Translations under genes and position numbers: made by a program | The notes under the pieces: model-generated | Seen by the model: the letters and a program-made list of their open reading frames with translations, nothing else | What the model was told of the DNA's origin: nothing | Databases searched by the model: none | In this document: positions 11,094 through 22,599 of the stretch, in pieces | Position numbering within the stretch: the first letter of the stretch is position 1 | Layout: the number at the start of each line of letters is the position of its first letter | Origin: Juglans regia | Lineage: Eukaryota; Streptophyta; Magnoliopsida; Fagales; Juglandaceae | Direction: 5' to 3' | Length of the DNA: 64,000 nucleotides | Assembly: GCF_001411555.2 (NCBI RefSeq) | Contig: NC_049912.1 | Span: 19,390,341-19,454,340, forward strand

Positions 11094-14000
11094 TTGTATA
11101 GGGAGGAGAACATGGACAACAGTTGGATGAATATTACTAATAGGTTTAGAGATAAAGCTTATGCCGTGGGAGTTCGTCACTTGCTCTCTATGGCAGGAGA
11201 TAATGCATTTGGAAGCAACCTTATTAGATCTCCGTGTAGGAGATGTCTTAATAACTATTATCATCCCATTGATATCGTCGAAGAACATCTTCTCATAAGA
11301 GGCATTGATTAGAATTACACACAACGGATATTTCATGGTGAGACTGATGATTTTGGCATGGCTACTCACAATAACAATGAGCTACACGAACATGAGGATG
11401 GAGAATATGTTGATGACATGGAAGACATGTTAGATGACGTTCATTTTGGAAGATTTATGGACACTAGTCTAGTTGAAACCGAAGTTGATGACAGTCCCGT
11501 GCTTATTCCATCTGAACAAACAACCTTTGAGCGATTGTTCAAAGATTCTTGACATCCACTATATCTAGGTTGCAAGAATTTCTCAAAGTTATCATTTACT
11601 CTAAGGATGCTCCATATCAAAAGTATTGGTAGTTGGACTGTCAAGTCATTTGACATGATGCTTGAGTTGTTGAAGGATGCATTTCTTCATGCTCTTGCCC
11701 AATTCATATCAGGCATCAAGGAGTCTTGAACTTGGTCTTGGACTTAGTTACACAAAGATACATGCTTGCCCCAATGATTGTGTTTTATACTGGAAAGAGA
11801 ATGCCAATCTAGAAGCTTGTCTGTCATGTGGTGCATCAAGGTGGAACCCTGACGCTAGTAAGAAGAAGAAAATGCCTCACAAAATATTGTGCTATTTCCC
11901 ACTAACACCAAGGCCCCAAAGGCTATTTATGACATCACAGATAGCCTCACATATGACCTGGCATAAAGAGAATCAAGTGAACAACCCTAATACTCTTAGG
12001 CATCCCAGTGACTCTTTGGCATGGAAAGAGTTTGACAACCATCATAGTTGGTTTGCAAACGAACCTCAAAGTATTCGACTTGGCTTGGCAAGCGATGGAT
12101 TCAACTCGTTTAATAATGTCAGCAAGCCTTACAGTATTTGGCCAGTTGTATTGGTACCTTATAATCTATCTCCTTGGTTATGTATGAAAGAACCGTACCT
12201 CATGTTGACGTTACTAATCCTTGGTCCAAAAGCTCCTGGAAACGAAATTGATGTCTATCTAAGACCCTTGGTCGATGGGTTAAAACATTTGTGGGAATTA
12301 GGTATGGTCATATACGATATCTCACTTGACCAATCATTTTGTTTACATGCAGCTTTATTATAGATTATTAACGACTTTCCCGCATATGCAAACCTCTCTA
12401 GATGGATTACGAAAGGAAAATTGACATATCTTGTGTGTAATATGGATACAATATCCGCATGGTTGACATATAATGGCAAACACTGTTACATGTGTCTTTG
12501 TCGATTCTTACCAAGGGGCTATAGTTGGTGACTAAATTCTAATTGTTTGAAGGTGGGGAAGAGCATCGTAGGGCTCCTAAGGAATTCTTTGGATGTGATA
12601 TATTAGAGCAACTAACGAGCCTTGGTGCAGTTCCTTTGGGCAAAGGATTGAAGAAAAGGAATCGACCCCCGCTAGAGTTGAATTGGATGAAGAAGAGTGT
12701 ATTCTTTGAATTCATAATGGCACACCTTACTTTTGTGACACAACTTGGACGTTATGCAAACTGAGAAGAACATTTGTGATAATGTCTTGGGAATGGTTAT
12801 GAATATTGATGGAAAAAAAAAGACACCATCAAAGCTCGAAAGGATTTGATGCGGCTTGGCATAAAGAAAGACCTACACCTAGAGGAGCATGGTTCTCGTT
12901 CTTTGATGCGGCCAACTTATTACACGTTGGTGGGGGATGCTCGAAGGAGTTTTTGTGTATGGTTGAAATCCGTTAAATTTTTAGATGGATTTTTCTCAAA
13001 TATATCAACATGTGTGAACGAGAAAGATTGTAGGATTTTTGAACTAAAGAGCTATGATTCACACATTCTAATACAATGGCTACGGCCACTTGCTCTTGGC
13101 AAGTATTTACGGGAAGATATAACATTAGAAATAACATAATTGAGTTTATTTTTTTGGGAACTTTGCACAGAACCTTGAATGTGAATGTATTGAAGCCGCT
13201 TGAATGTGACATTCCTATTATTCTTTGTAAGTTGGAAATAATATTCCCACCAGCATTCTTTGATATAATGATACATTTAGCTATTCATCTACTGCGTGAG
13301 GCATTGCTAGCAGGTCTAGTTCAATATCGATGGATGTACCCATTTGAGAGATATCTTGGACACTTTAAATGTTATGTGCAAAATAGAGCCCATCCTGAAG
13401 GATCTATTGCCGAGGCTTATATTCATATCGAGTGCTTGACTTTTTGCTCCCAATATCTCAATGATCATGAGACCAGATTTAATTGACAAGAATGGAACAT
13501 GGATGTTGTTCAACAACACGAGTTAGAGACATTTTCATTCTTCTCTCAGGATCCGAATCGTCATATAGACTTTGTAGTAAGCTTTTACATAAAGCGCATT
13601 GGTATGTGTTAAATAATTGCACAAAGATTGCAAACTACGTTAAGTGAGTTTCAATTTCTAATTTATATACTATTGCTAGTAATTTTTTCTTTATATCGTA
13701 TAACTATATATATTTGAAATGTCGTACTTATTAAGATTTTCCTATTGCAAGCATTATGAGATTATCAAGGCAGAAAACCCCAATAATATCGATGAGAGGT
13801 ACGAAGCATCATTCCCAAAGTGGTTCAAAGGATGTGTACGTTCCCGATTGTGTTGTAATGAAATGCTACTGTTCACTTATGTGTTTGTGTGCTTGGCCAT
13901 AGAAACTATCCATTACTAAACCATACTTCTGATAAACAGGTAAAAAATAGACGTATGTTGGGTTTGAATGATGTATCCGATGAATTGTACTCATTGGCGT

Positions 14001-14644
14001 GTGGTCTTGACCCTTAGGTTGCATCATATTTAGGTTATATATACAATGGAACAAGATTCCATACAAGGGATTACGAATCAAACCGTTGCACCCAGTGTTG
14101 TGGTGTGGTAGTTAGCGGGGGACACGATGGGGGTATAAATGACTACTATGGTGTGCGAGCAGAAATATTCTAGTTGCGCTACATGGGTTGGCGTTGTGTG
14201 TATCTATTCAAATGTGATTGGTGGGATATTAGTGACCATAGGGGACTACGTGTAGATCCACACTATACTAGTGTTAATGTATCTCGTACATGGTACAAGG
14301 AAGACCCATTTGTGTTGGCATCACAAGCGCAACAAGTATTTTATCTCGATGATGCTAGATGGGGAGGTGCTTGGAAAACTGTGCAAAGAGTTGTAAACAT
14401 GAATGTGTATGATGTCTTGCCGGTACAAACAAGTGAAATTGAGGATGAAGAACTAATTGAAACTTATCAAGAAAATGAGTCTTCATCTACGTATCCAAAA
14501 CCTCAAGTGCTAGGCTTCGATTACATTCCATTATGTAGAGAAAATGTACCATTTGTAGAATTTGATGCGCGAGCCATTCCAAAATTGAGACGACTTACAG
14601 ACTCTAGCAATTTTATCAATGATGAAGATAACGATGAAGATTGA
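11094..14644 (+). pseudogene. CACTA transposase (TNP2 type) of element A, degenerate
   Basis: The domains appear in the usual order. The N-terminal transposase-associated region (NSWMNITNRF ... CPCRRCxN-like RSPCRRCLNNYYH) lies in 11,112-11,309. The TNP2 core, with YTKIHACPNDCVLYW, CLSCGASRW and FPLTPRPQRLFM, lies in 11,677-12,360. DUF4218-like blocks (LSLLxP-type region, MIHLAIHLLREALLAGLVQYRWMYPFERYLG split over frames) lie at about 13,050-13,480. A DUF4216-like C-terminal block (FKCDWWD, VNVSRTWYKEDPFVLASQAQQVFYL) lies at about 14,190-14,400. Stops at 11,310 and 12,361 and frame changes near 11,690, 12,540 and 13,140 break it. In an intact element this protein catalyses excision at the CACTA ends. 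Confidence 0.85.
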
Positions 14645-14649
14645 GAGGA

Positions 14650-15285
14650 CGAAGAAGAGAACTGGCTAACCAAGAAATGAAGATAGTGATAGCGATAGTG
14701 ATGATGTGTAGCAAAGAATATAACTAGTCACATTTTTGGTTAATGCAAACATCACGAAAGAAAATAAAATGCTCATTCAGACATGGACTTCTTTGTAACA
14801 CGCGACATTGATATCTCTATTGTTGCCAGTACTTTTTTTCATTCATGCTTCCATTTGTTAAAAATCTGATCCATAGCTGATGGTTGAATTGAAGAAGCGC
14901 ATCATTTTTTGAAGTTTCAATATCTACCTTGTTATCTCAATAACTGATAAAATACATATCACAAGTGATTCTGCGTAAGATGATTCAAAGATTGTAGTTT
15001 GGATGTGTTACCATCAACTACATAGATCTGGCTTAAGTTGCTATTTCTTGCTGGAATGATATTTATAAATACTGATATCTTTAAATATAGACATTGTTGA
15101 GCAACATTTAAATTCAAGCCAACTATGCAATGTATTGATTGACATCCTGTTCAATATCTAGTTCGACACAAAAAGATATTTACCCAATATTTGGCCCTGA
15201 TCTGAAATCAAACGATATCAATTTCTACAATATTCTCAATCAGAATCAATATTATCATTATCCCCTTACGTGAAGGATGGCTTGT
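14650..15285. other. no gene seen
   Basis: AT-rich sequence downstream of the TNP2 remnant. It probably includes the old 3' end of that gene and the left flank of the Harbinger genes. No TIR or coding signal was recognised. Confidence 0.4.
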
Positions 15286-15289
15286 ACAT

Positions 15290-15815
15290 CTATTTGTGTT
15301 TGCACCAACAGGTCATGATCACGTGCAAATTAATCTTGAAGTTCGATCTAACAAGTTGTGATAACTGTCTGACCTTCCCATAAGTCAGCCATGATGGAGT
15401 GAAGTTCAGATAATTGTTCCCATATGAAGAAAGCTTGCTCAGAATTACTGTCTCATTTGGTCTAGCATATGAGGTACCAGAAGAATTCTTGCCTATTGCG
15501 TTGGTGTTGGTTGACCGCCCAGGTATGGTGGTGCGATTAATGAATCTCGTCTCCATTTTAGAAATTTGGGCCATAGACTTCAAAACAGTGAGTTGAGAGA
15601 AAGACCCTTGAGGCAGTTTAATGGGTTCCGAAGTGTGCAGACTCACAGATAGATGCACAAAATTCAAGTAATCAATACTCCATAAGGCAAACTGGGTGTT
15701 TTTTTATGCAAAACCCCCTCCATGCTAGTAATGGCAAAAGATGGAAAATCTATAGGATCATCATTCAACATGGCATATAGGAACTGAGCTCTTGAAAGTG
15801 CATTGTCTATTGTGC
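15290..15815 (-). pseudogene. possible fragment of a plant retrotransposon 'putative plant transposon protein' domain
   Basis: On the minus strand a 125-codon open frame (15,290-15,667) and the upstream frame contain blocks such as LSRAQFLYAMLNDDPIDF and LPYGVLIT. These recall the domain of unknown function found beside Ty3/gypsy-like gag genes in plants. The match is from memory and short, the frame is broken, and the fragment could be spurious. Confidence 0.25.
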
Positions 15816-16960
15816 ATTGTCATATTTGCATTAAGCAGAACACCATGAATGATGTTGAGATCCTATGTGATCGTGATCTCTGGGCTAGTGGGTTAGAGGA
15901 GATGCTCATCGACATCCTATACCAAGAAACCATGGAGGGTAAATTGGTAGGGTCCACAATTATATATTGTGATACAGTCCGAGTTGCCACACGCCTCACT
16001 ACAGTTGGTGTGAAGGCAGTTGATGCCTCACAAGTAAGGGGCAAAATCGTTCGTCTTAAGAAGACACAACAACTGTTTACTGATTTAATGGGTCAAACAG
16101 GTATGGATTGGAACCCCATCACTAAAACTTGCATTGTCACCAAAGAACATGGGGCTAATGCAATACAGGTAACCTTCCTCTTCTTCTATTGTACGGTTAT
16201 TTTTCATTAAGTGCATTATCTTAGAAATTCATTGCTCTAAATGCATTAAGTCATGGATAATTAAACTTATTGCATTCATTTGGTTGTAACACATTCTTTA
16301 CCACAACATTCAGAGTTTGTTATTAATATTTTCTCATTCTTTTCGATTTCTTAGGTGCAACCCTAATGGAGAAAGTTCAAGATACACGGATGTCAAAACT
16401 ACGATGTCCTCTGCGCAATTTTTGGTCAATCAGTTGCCACTGGGGTGCACCATTATGCCTCAATGAAGGAACTCCCCATGAGAGAGGAGGATTAGCGCTT
16501 GGAAGAGGAGTTGAGGGCCTGGAGGGCTGTACTGGGCACTATTACAAAGGCCACGATTGATCTGGATGACATGTAGATATTCGGCCTTCATGGAGGACAT
16601 CCAAACCAGGTGAGGATTACTCGTAGGCAATAGAGGGAAATGGGCAACCCATCAATCTCACCGAAACTTAGTAAGGCCCTAGAAACAATTGCTGCCAGTG
16701 CTGCAGCGAGGACAAAACTGGATAAGGTTATGTATGTTGAATGTAGTAGGAAGCGCAGTAAAGGTGATGAGTCTAGTGGGTCCGATGCAAAATTTAGCCT
16801 TGTTGCACAGTGTATCAAGCTCTTAGATGGGATTACCCCTGCGCTACCAGTGGACCAATATCTTCGTGCAACAAAAGCTTTTATGGATCCCAATGTTATG
16901 GAAGTCTTCCAGCACCTGAATATAGAGATGCGACTACAATGGGTGTGGTCGCTGCAGTAA
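15790..16960 (+). pseudogene. PIF/Harbinger-associated Myb/SANT-like protein gene, degenerate
   Basis: The first block (about 15,850-16,168) has the pattern of the Myb/SANT-like domain that accompanies PIF/Harbinger transposases: LEEMLIDILYQETMEGK, then GKIVRLKKTQQLFTDLM and TGMDWNPITK. A donor-like GTAACC follows at 16,169. The continuation (about 16,350-16,960) in changing frames includes NYDVLCAIFG-like sequence, and the last open part (16,640-16,960) ends LPVDQYLRATKAFMDPNVM, like the C-terminus of these proteins. In the family this protein binds the element ends and escorts the nuclease. Stops near 16,490, 16,575 and 16,632 break it. Confidence 0.6.
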
Positions 16961-17214
16961 CCACGCATATTGACACACCACATTCTCTTGATTGGAAACC
17001 TTTTATTAATTTGCTGTGTTTAATGTTGGTTAAATTGCTATATTTATTTGATTTTGAGTTATTACAATTGATTGCGACTATATTTGTGAGCTAATTTCAT
17101 TTCGGCTAATTATTGCATTCATAGTATGTTATATGATTTTTTTTTAATTTTTTATTTCTGTTGCGAATACAACTCTACATTAATGTTTCCAACATTAATT
17201 CTTTTGAAAAGTGC

Positions 17215-18705
17215 AAAATGAATAATGATAGTGGGTCGAATGATGAGATAAACAAGGATGAGAACTACGTGAGCCAAGAGGCATCGAGTAGTAACCAGTC
17301 ATATACGTGGGGCGAATATGATGAATATAAAAGGCGTTATAGCGATTTGTAGGAAACAATGTCTCTTCTTACTACGACTGCGGTGGATCAGCAATATCAT
17401 GCAGAATCTCGTAATCCAATGCCACAACATAACATCAGATTGTGTGGAAGGGAGTACATACTTGCAGTCTTGAATGGGCATTCTGTGAACTGCTATAAAA
17501 TGTTTTGAATGGAGGTATACACATTTCGAGCATCATGTTACCGGTTACGCCCTGATATGGCATTGCGTGATTCCTCACAAAAGGTCTTAGTGGAGGAAGC
17601 CTTAGCAATGTTTTGTTTCACAGTCGGACATGGGGCGGTTCAGTGAATGACAAGAGAACGATTTCAACATTCGACTAAAATCATAAATCGACATGTCTAT
17701 GTAGTCATGCCAGCACTATGTTGCCAAGTAGGATGGGTGATTGCACCAACTCACATGACTAGGGTCGCGCCTTATATTTAAGGAAATTTCTAACATTATC
17801 CCAGGTTCGAGGCAAATATTTTTCATTAGATAAATCCTAGGTTATTGACTACGGGCATTCACGACAACTGCATCAATTTTATCAATACAAAATGTTAACT
17901 ATCATCAAATTTATAATATCATTGTAGAAATTTCTTGGTGCAATGGATGGGTTGTTCATCGACGCAAGGGTACCCTCTAAAGTCCATAATGCATATTTAA
18001 ATTGGTATCAAGCCATTATCCAAAATGTCTTAGCATTGTGTGATTTTGATATGAAATTCACATTCGTATACGTCGGGTGGGAGGGTATAGCCCATGATGC
18101 TCGCCTATTAATCGATGAGTAAAGTCGTTTGGGGAATAATTTTTCATGGCCTCCCGATGGTCAGTCTTATACATTATTTAATTCTTGAAAGAGGAGTTAC
18201 GTTACTTTTATTTATGTAGATAACAATATTAATGTTTTATAAAATTCTCAGGTTATTATTATTTAGTAGATTCTGCATTTTCCTGCAACGAGGTCTGAAC
18301 GTCATGGCAATCTTTCATACAAAGGATATAAATATTTACTCAATTATCGGCATTCATCCCTGCAAAATATTATTGAACACATTTTTAGTATATTAAAAAA
18401 ATGTTTTAGAATTTTGAAATCAATGCCCCCATATATGCCAACAAGGCAACCATATATTGTTATTGCATGTTGCACCGTACATAACCTCATTCGCATGGTT
18501 ACACCTAATAATGAGATCTTCCAGGTGCATAGCAATCCTGATTCATATCCAGGTATGACTGTGAATGATGATGCCAGTGCATCATCTCATATTCCTGATA
18601 TGTCAACTCCATCGACACAAGCTATGGTCGCAACCCAGGATGCTATTGCACTGCCTATGTGGGCACATATGAGTCGAAGACAAGGAAACATGTATTTTTT
18701 AACAT
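17215..18705 (+). pseudogene. PIF/Harbinger DDE nuclease gene, degenerate
   Basis: An acidic leader (17,218-17,350) is followed by a helical region (GHSVNCYKMF, MEVYTFRASCYRLRP, VEEALAMFCFTVGH, ERFQHSTKIINRHVYVV). Then come the nuclease blocks: GAMDGLFIDARVP (about 17,940-17,980), YVGWEGIAHDARLL (about 18,070-18,110), YYLVDSAF (about 18,257) and NIIEHIFSILKKCFRIL (about 18,365-18,415). These match the order of DDE_Tnp_4 motifs with the first Asp, second Asp and Glu regions recognisable. Several in-frame stops and frameshifts show it is dead. It lies downstream of the Myb-like gene on the same strand, as in Harbinger elements. Element ends were not found. Confidence 0.8.
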
Positions 18706-18709
18706 GATG

Positions 18710-20710
18710 TAGAATTTTCCAACACTGTGTGGAACAATATATCGTAAATTGGGAACTTTAATTACATATATTGATTATGACTTTTTAAACCAATTGTTTT
18801 TAATTGCCAATGAACTTGATATTGCATCGCAATTAAAATTGATGTACAAGATCGAATATTGATTTTTATGAATTTACTTGTATTATTGCTTTTACTATTT
18901 CTAAAAAATTCAAATTAAATAAATTTGGGTAGTAAAAATGCGGGAATGGATTTTTTAATTGCATTGGAGGATTTTGCTCATAATATTTTTTATTTATTAG
19001 TAAAAGCCATAAGTCAAATAACCATACTGGGTCAGAGTGTTGAATTTTTTTCCTTCTTCGAAAGCAATTTAATTATTTGGAATACTGATTAAATAATATG
19101 TACACAAATTTTGGAATAAAATGTGAGCATGAGAATGTTGTATTCTTATTGATAATATTTAAAATATTTATAATTTTTGAGTTTAATAAAATTTGGACCA
19201 ATAATTGTTGGAAATTATTTTATTAGAATGACGAATTCGGACGATTAGTTATTTGAGAGATGGAGCAACATGACACTCAATCCAAATGGTCGTGCCGTTG
19301 GAATAAGCTAACGTTGAGAATTTTAACATCCAATTTTTTGATAAGAACATTTTGAGAGAACGAATTAAGATTTTTAGAAACCATCTTATCTCATGTCAAC
19401 TCAAATATCTCAATATTATTCACACATATCTAAAAAAATCTCATCGTATTTGTAAAAACAAATGATGGATTGTTCGGTCCTATCGTTCAATAATTGGTAG
19501 GTCAAACGATGGATTGTTCAACTCTATCGTTCAACCGTCTCTGTGAATAAAGAGGTGATCTCATATATCATAATCGTCCGGACGAGATACCGTCCAACTG
19601 ATCTATCCAACCTTCTGAGATATATATATATATAATTAAGGTGCTACTAACCGATTGGACAAGGGACTAAGTGGTACTTATGTTTGAGTGGCTCTGTGAG
19701 AAAGGCAAATGTAATTAAAGGCCAGTAGTCCTAAAGAGACATAGTTCAGACTACCGTTCTCCTGAAAAAATAGGCACCACATGTAAATCAATAGGTAAAA
19801 ATTGGGAAAAAGTTACAAAATGATTGTGGTATGATGGAGATTAAACACGTTAATAAACATATAATGTTGCACAAGTCTACCTAAAATAATTCTTTTAAAA
19901 TCTTGCTAAAATAATGATCAAAATAGCGGAAAATCCCAATTTCCTAAAATATATTTGCTTGCACATCAGGGGGGAAATGTAATTTCCCAAAGTTTTTTAG
20001 GAAGGCAAGAGACTTGAGGCGTGTGTCTAGATCAGGAGGACTTCAATTAGGGAGCAAAAATATCTACACGCGTTGGACAAGTGGGAAGTTTCCGTCTCTT
20101 TCATAGGATTGCTTAGCTTGTAAAATTGTGTATTTTGCTCTTAGAGAAAACCCATTGAGTGGGTACCTAATTTTGTTTTAAAAAAAACAAAATACAGATC
20201 AAAGGTGTGGGAGTGAAGCCATTTAGCTACCAAGCCGATATCAAATTTTCTGTTAGGAACCACAGGTACGACTGATTTTCCATTACAAATTAAGGTTTGT
20301 TCAGAATTCTTGTGAGCCAGCGACACTTACCAAGAGCAGTGGGAGTGGGAATTAACCCGTTCATCTTCTTGTGGTTTTAACCATGAAGATAGGTTTTTGG
20401 GACTTATTTATTCTGGGGAAGAAGCTGTACATGAACCACAAGAAAGTAAAATTCAATCCCATCATCTACTTGTTCACCCACGCATATCTCGAGTAAAGGT
20501 ACCAAATTTGTTTCACTTCTATTTAATCTGCTATCACATGCATGGTTAAAAAACCTTACTTTTTGTTTCTTCTGGTACTTTGTGAACTCAAAGATATGTT
20601 GGTTTATGGAACAAAAACTTAGACTTAGGCAAAGAATGACATGATTTATGATACACTTTAAGGTTTAATATTATATATTGACATTGATTTGATGTCCCAT
20701 AAATTATCTA
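18710..20710. other. AT-rich interior of CACTA A, no gene recognised
   Basis: No convincing coding region. An imperfect direct repeat of about 44 bases, each unit holding GATGGATTGTTC ... CTATCGTTCAA, occurs at about 19,463-19,540. A short TA run is at 19,621-19,634. The 61-codon minus-strand frame at 20,141-20,326 is not recognised. Confidence 0.4.
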
Positions 20711-20712
20711 GC

Positions 20713-21420
20713 CAGAACAAAATGAATAGGGAGAAGGCACGATCAAATCACGTTGCCGGGTCAAAGTCATTTGTCAAGTTAATCGCTGAAAATGTAAGTA
20801 TACTATGATCATTTTTTCTAGTATATCTGTATAGTAAATCATCGAATACCAACCTTTAAGATTATAAAGTTATTATTTATTTTGCAGCATTAGGAAATAG
20901 AAAACTTAGTGGATTTCTAGAAATTCTCCCAGTGGTCTCGCAAAAAAGGGGACATTTGTGATAGAGCACAGTGAAGCAAACTATGTGAGCAATTTAGACA
21001 ATAGTATTAATTGGCTTATTTGCATGTAGAGTTAATTTTTGATATATAATGTTAACTTGTGGACTCACAGAGTATTATTGTTTGTATGATAGAATGTAAT
21101 TGTATCTTTATGGAAAGAGAGAGACCCCACTGGAACGGATAAAGATGTTGTGAAAGAAGTATTCAACGAGCTACTGGGGCACAGATCCAGGTGCGCATGA
21201 GGAATGGGTCGTTTGGTCGTACCTGAATCTTCAATGCACTCTCCTTTAGTGAACAATCTACTACATGAAGTAGAGATGTTCCAAACAAGTGCGAGCAACT
21301 CATGAGGGGGTTGGAAGTAGTCATGGAGAGTTAAAGGCTATATGAAGAATGGATGAACATGAGGTTCATAGTGATGGAGTCTCAAAGAGAAATGCCAAGG
21401 GATCATTAGGTAGGTTGAGA
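20713..21420 (+). pseudogene. second CACTA gene of element A (Transposase_24/TNPA-like), degenerate
   Basis: Spliced remnants are visible. Exon-like 20,713-20,793 encodes NREKARSNHVAGSKSFVKL and ends at a GTAAGT donor. Exon-like 20,888-20,990 gives EIENLVDF and QWSRKKGTFV with two internal stops. A third piece, 21,090-21,420, reads ERERP, VVKEVFNELLGHRSR and then GMGRLVVPE in a changed frame. This order of blocks is that of the second plant CACTA protein, which binds the subterminal repeats. It lies about 6 kb downstream of the TNP2 remnant on the same strand and just left of CACTA element B. Confidence 0.65.
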
Positions 21421-22477
21421 CAAAGACATGCTTTTGATTGTATAGGTAAAAATATATAGGTACATAGACATGGACATAATTGGTTTGGAGCATGAAGAAA
21501 ATATAGTTTCGAGCATAGCCCAATTTTTTGTGGGGCATGTTTGCCCTTTAAGCAAAAAGCCAAAATAGGATGCATGTATATTTTGTTAAGCAATTGACAA
21601 GTATATTTTAGGTATGGGTTTCTAAAGGTGGTAGTTGTTAAACATTCCTTAATTTGTTGCATGGTGTGAATGTCAAGTGACAATATATAGTTGTAATTAC
21701 TGCTGGTGACACTACAAGAAATCAGACATTTTTCAACGCTCAAAATCGTTGTAAACACACATAATAATTGTTGCTTCTGATTATTTTCGGTGATTTTTAA
21801 ATCGACACAGGTTTGACCAAATCATAAAGCCATTTTAGATCAATTGAGGTGATTTTCAAAACTTGCCGGAAATAAGACTTTTTTCGGCGATTAAATGTCG
21901 CCGCAAAATGAACAAAAAAAGGTCGGAAGAAGTGGTATTAGGTTCCCACATAATTGCCGGAAAAATTAATAGCAACAACAAATTCCGTCTCAAATGCTCA
22001 ATTAATCGCCGCAATTGATCCATATTATTACCAGCGATATCATACTGTCACCGCCATTATTTATTTGTCGCGAATCATTATCGCCGCTAATGTCAACTTA
22101 TTCGTTGTAAATATCTTTACTCATTTTCAACGATCCTCATCTTTGTCGCATTTGTAGTTATTTTCAAAGGAGGAAAAATCACAGCAAAAGTAATCTTGCC
22201 GCTGCAAAAAACTAATTGCAACGATTTAGTTTGTCGTCGCATATAGATATCTGTATGTAAGATTAGTTTTTCTGGCGCATAAAAATTGTCGGAATTGAGT
22301 TTTTGCATCGATTATTTAAATCGCCGCTGACTACACTTCATTTATGTTTCACTCTTTTCGGCGATCAATAATCGCCGCAAAGGTTCTTTATTTATTTATT
22401 ATTTCTTTTCCAATTTGTCCAGAGATGTTGGCTGGGCTTCATTTTCACACTTCATCTAATGGAATACAATTTATCTT

Positions 22478-22599
22478 ATTAACACAATATTTATCGTATT
22501 TCAGGTCAGTCACTCAAACAATATTACTTAAAACATCAGTTTTAAGTAATATTGTTTGAGTGACTGACCTGAAATAATAAGATAAATATACTGTTAATA
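22478..22599. repeat. long near-perfect hairpin in CACTA B
   Basis: Arms 22,497-22,534 and 22,539-22,576 are perfectly complementary over 38 bp around the loop ATCA. After a small interruption the pairing continues outward (TTATTAAC ... ATATTTATC with its complement) to about 22,478 and 22,599. No coding capacity. It could be a foldback element or a small-RNA precursor; the sequence alone does not decide. Confidence 0.85.
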
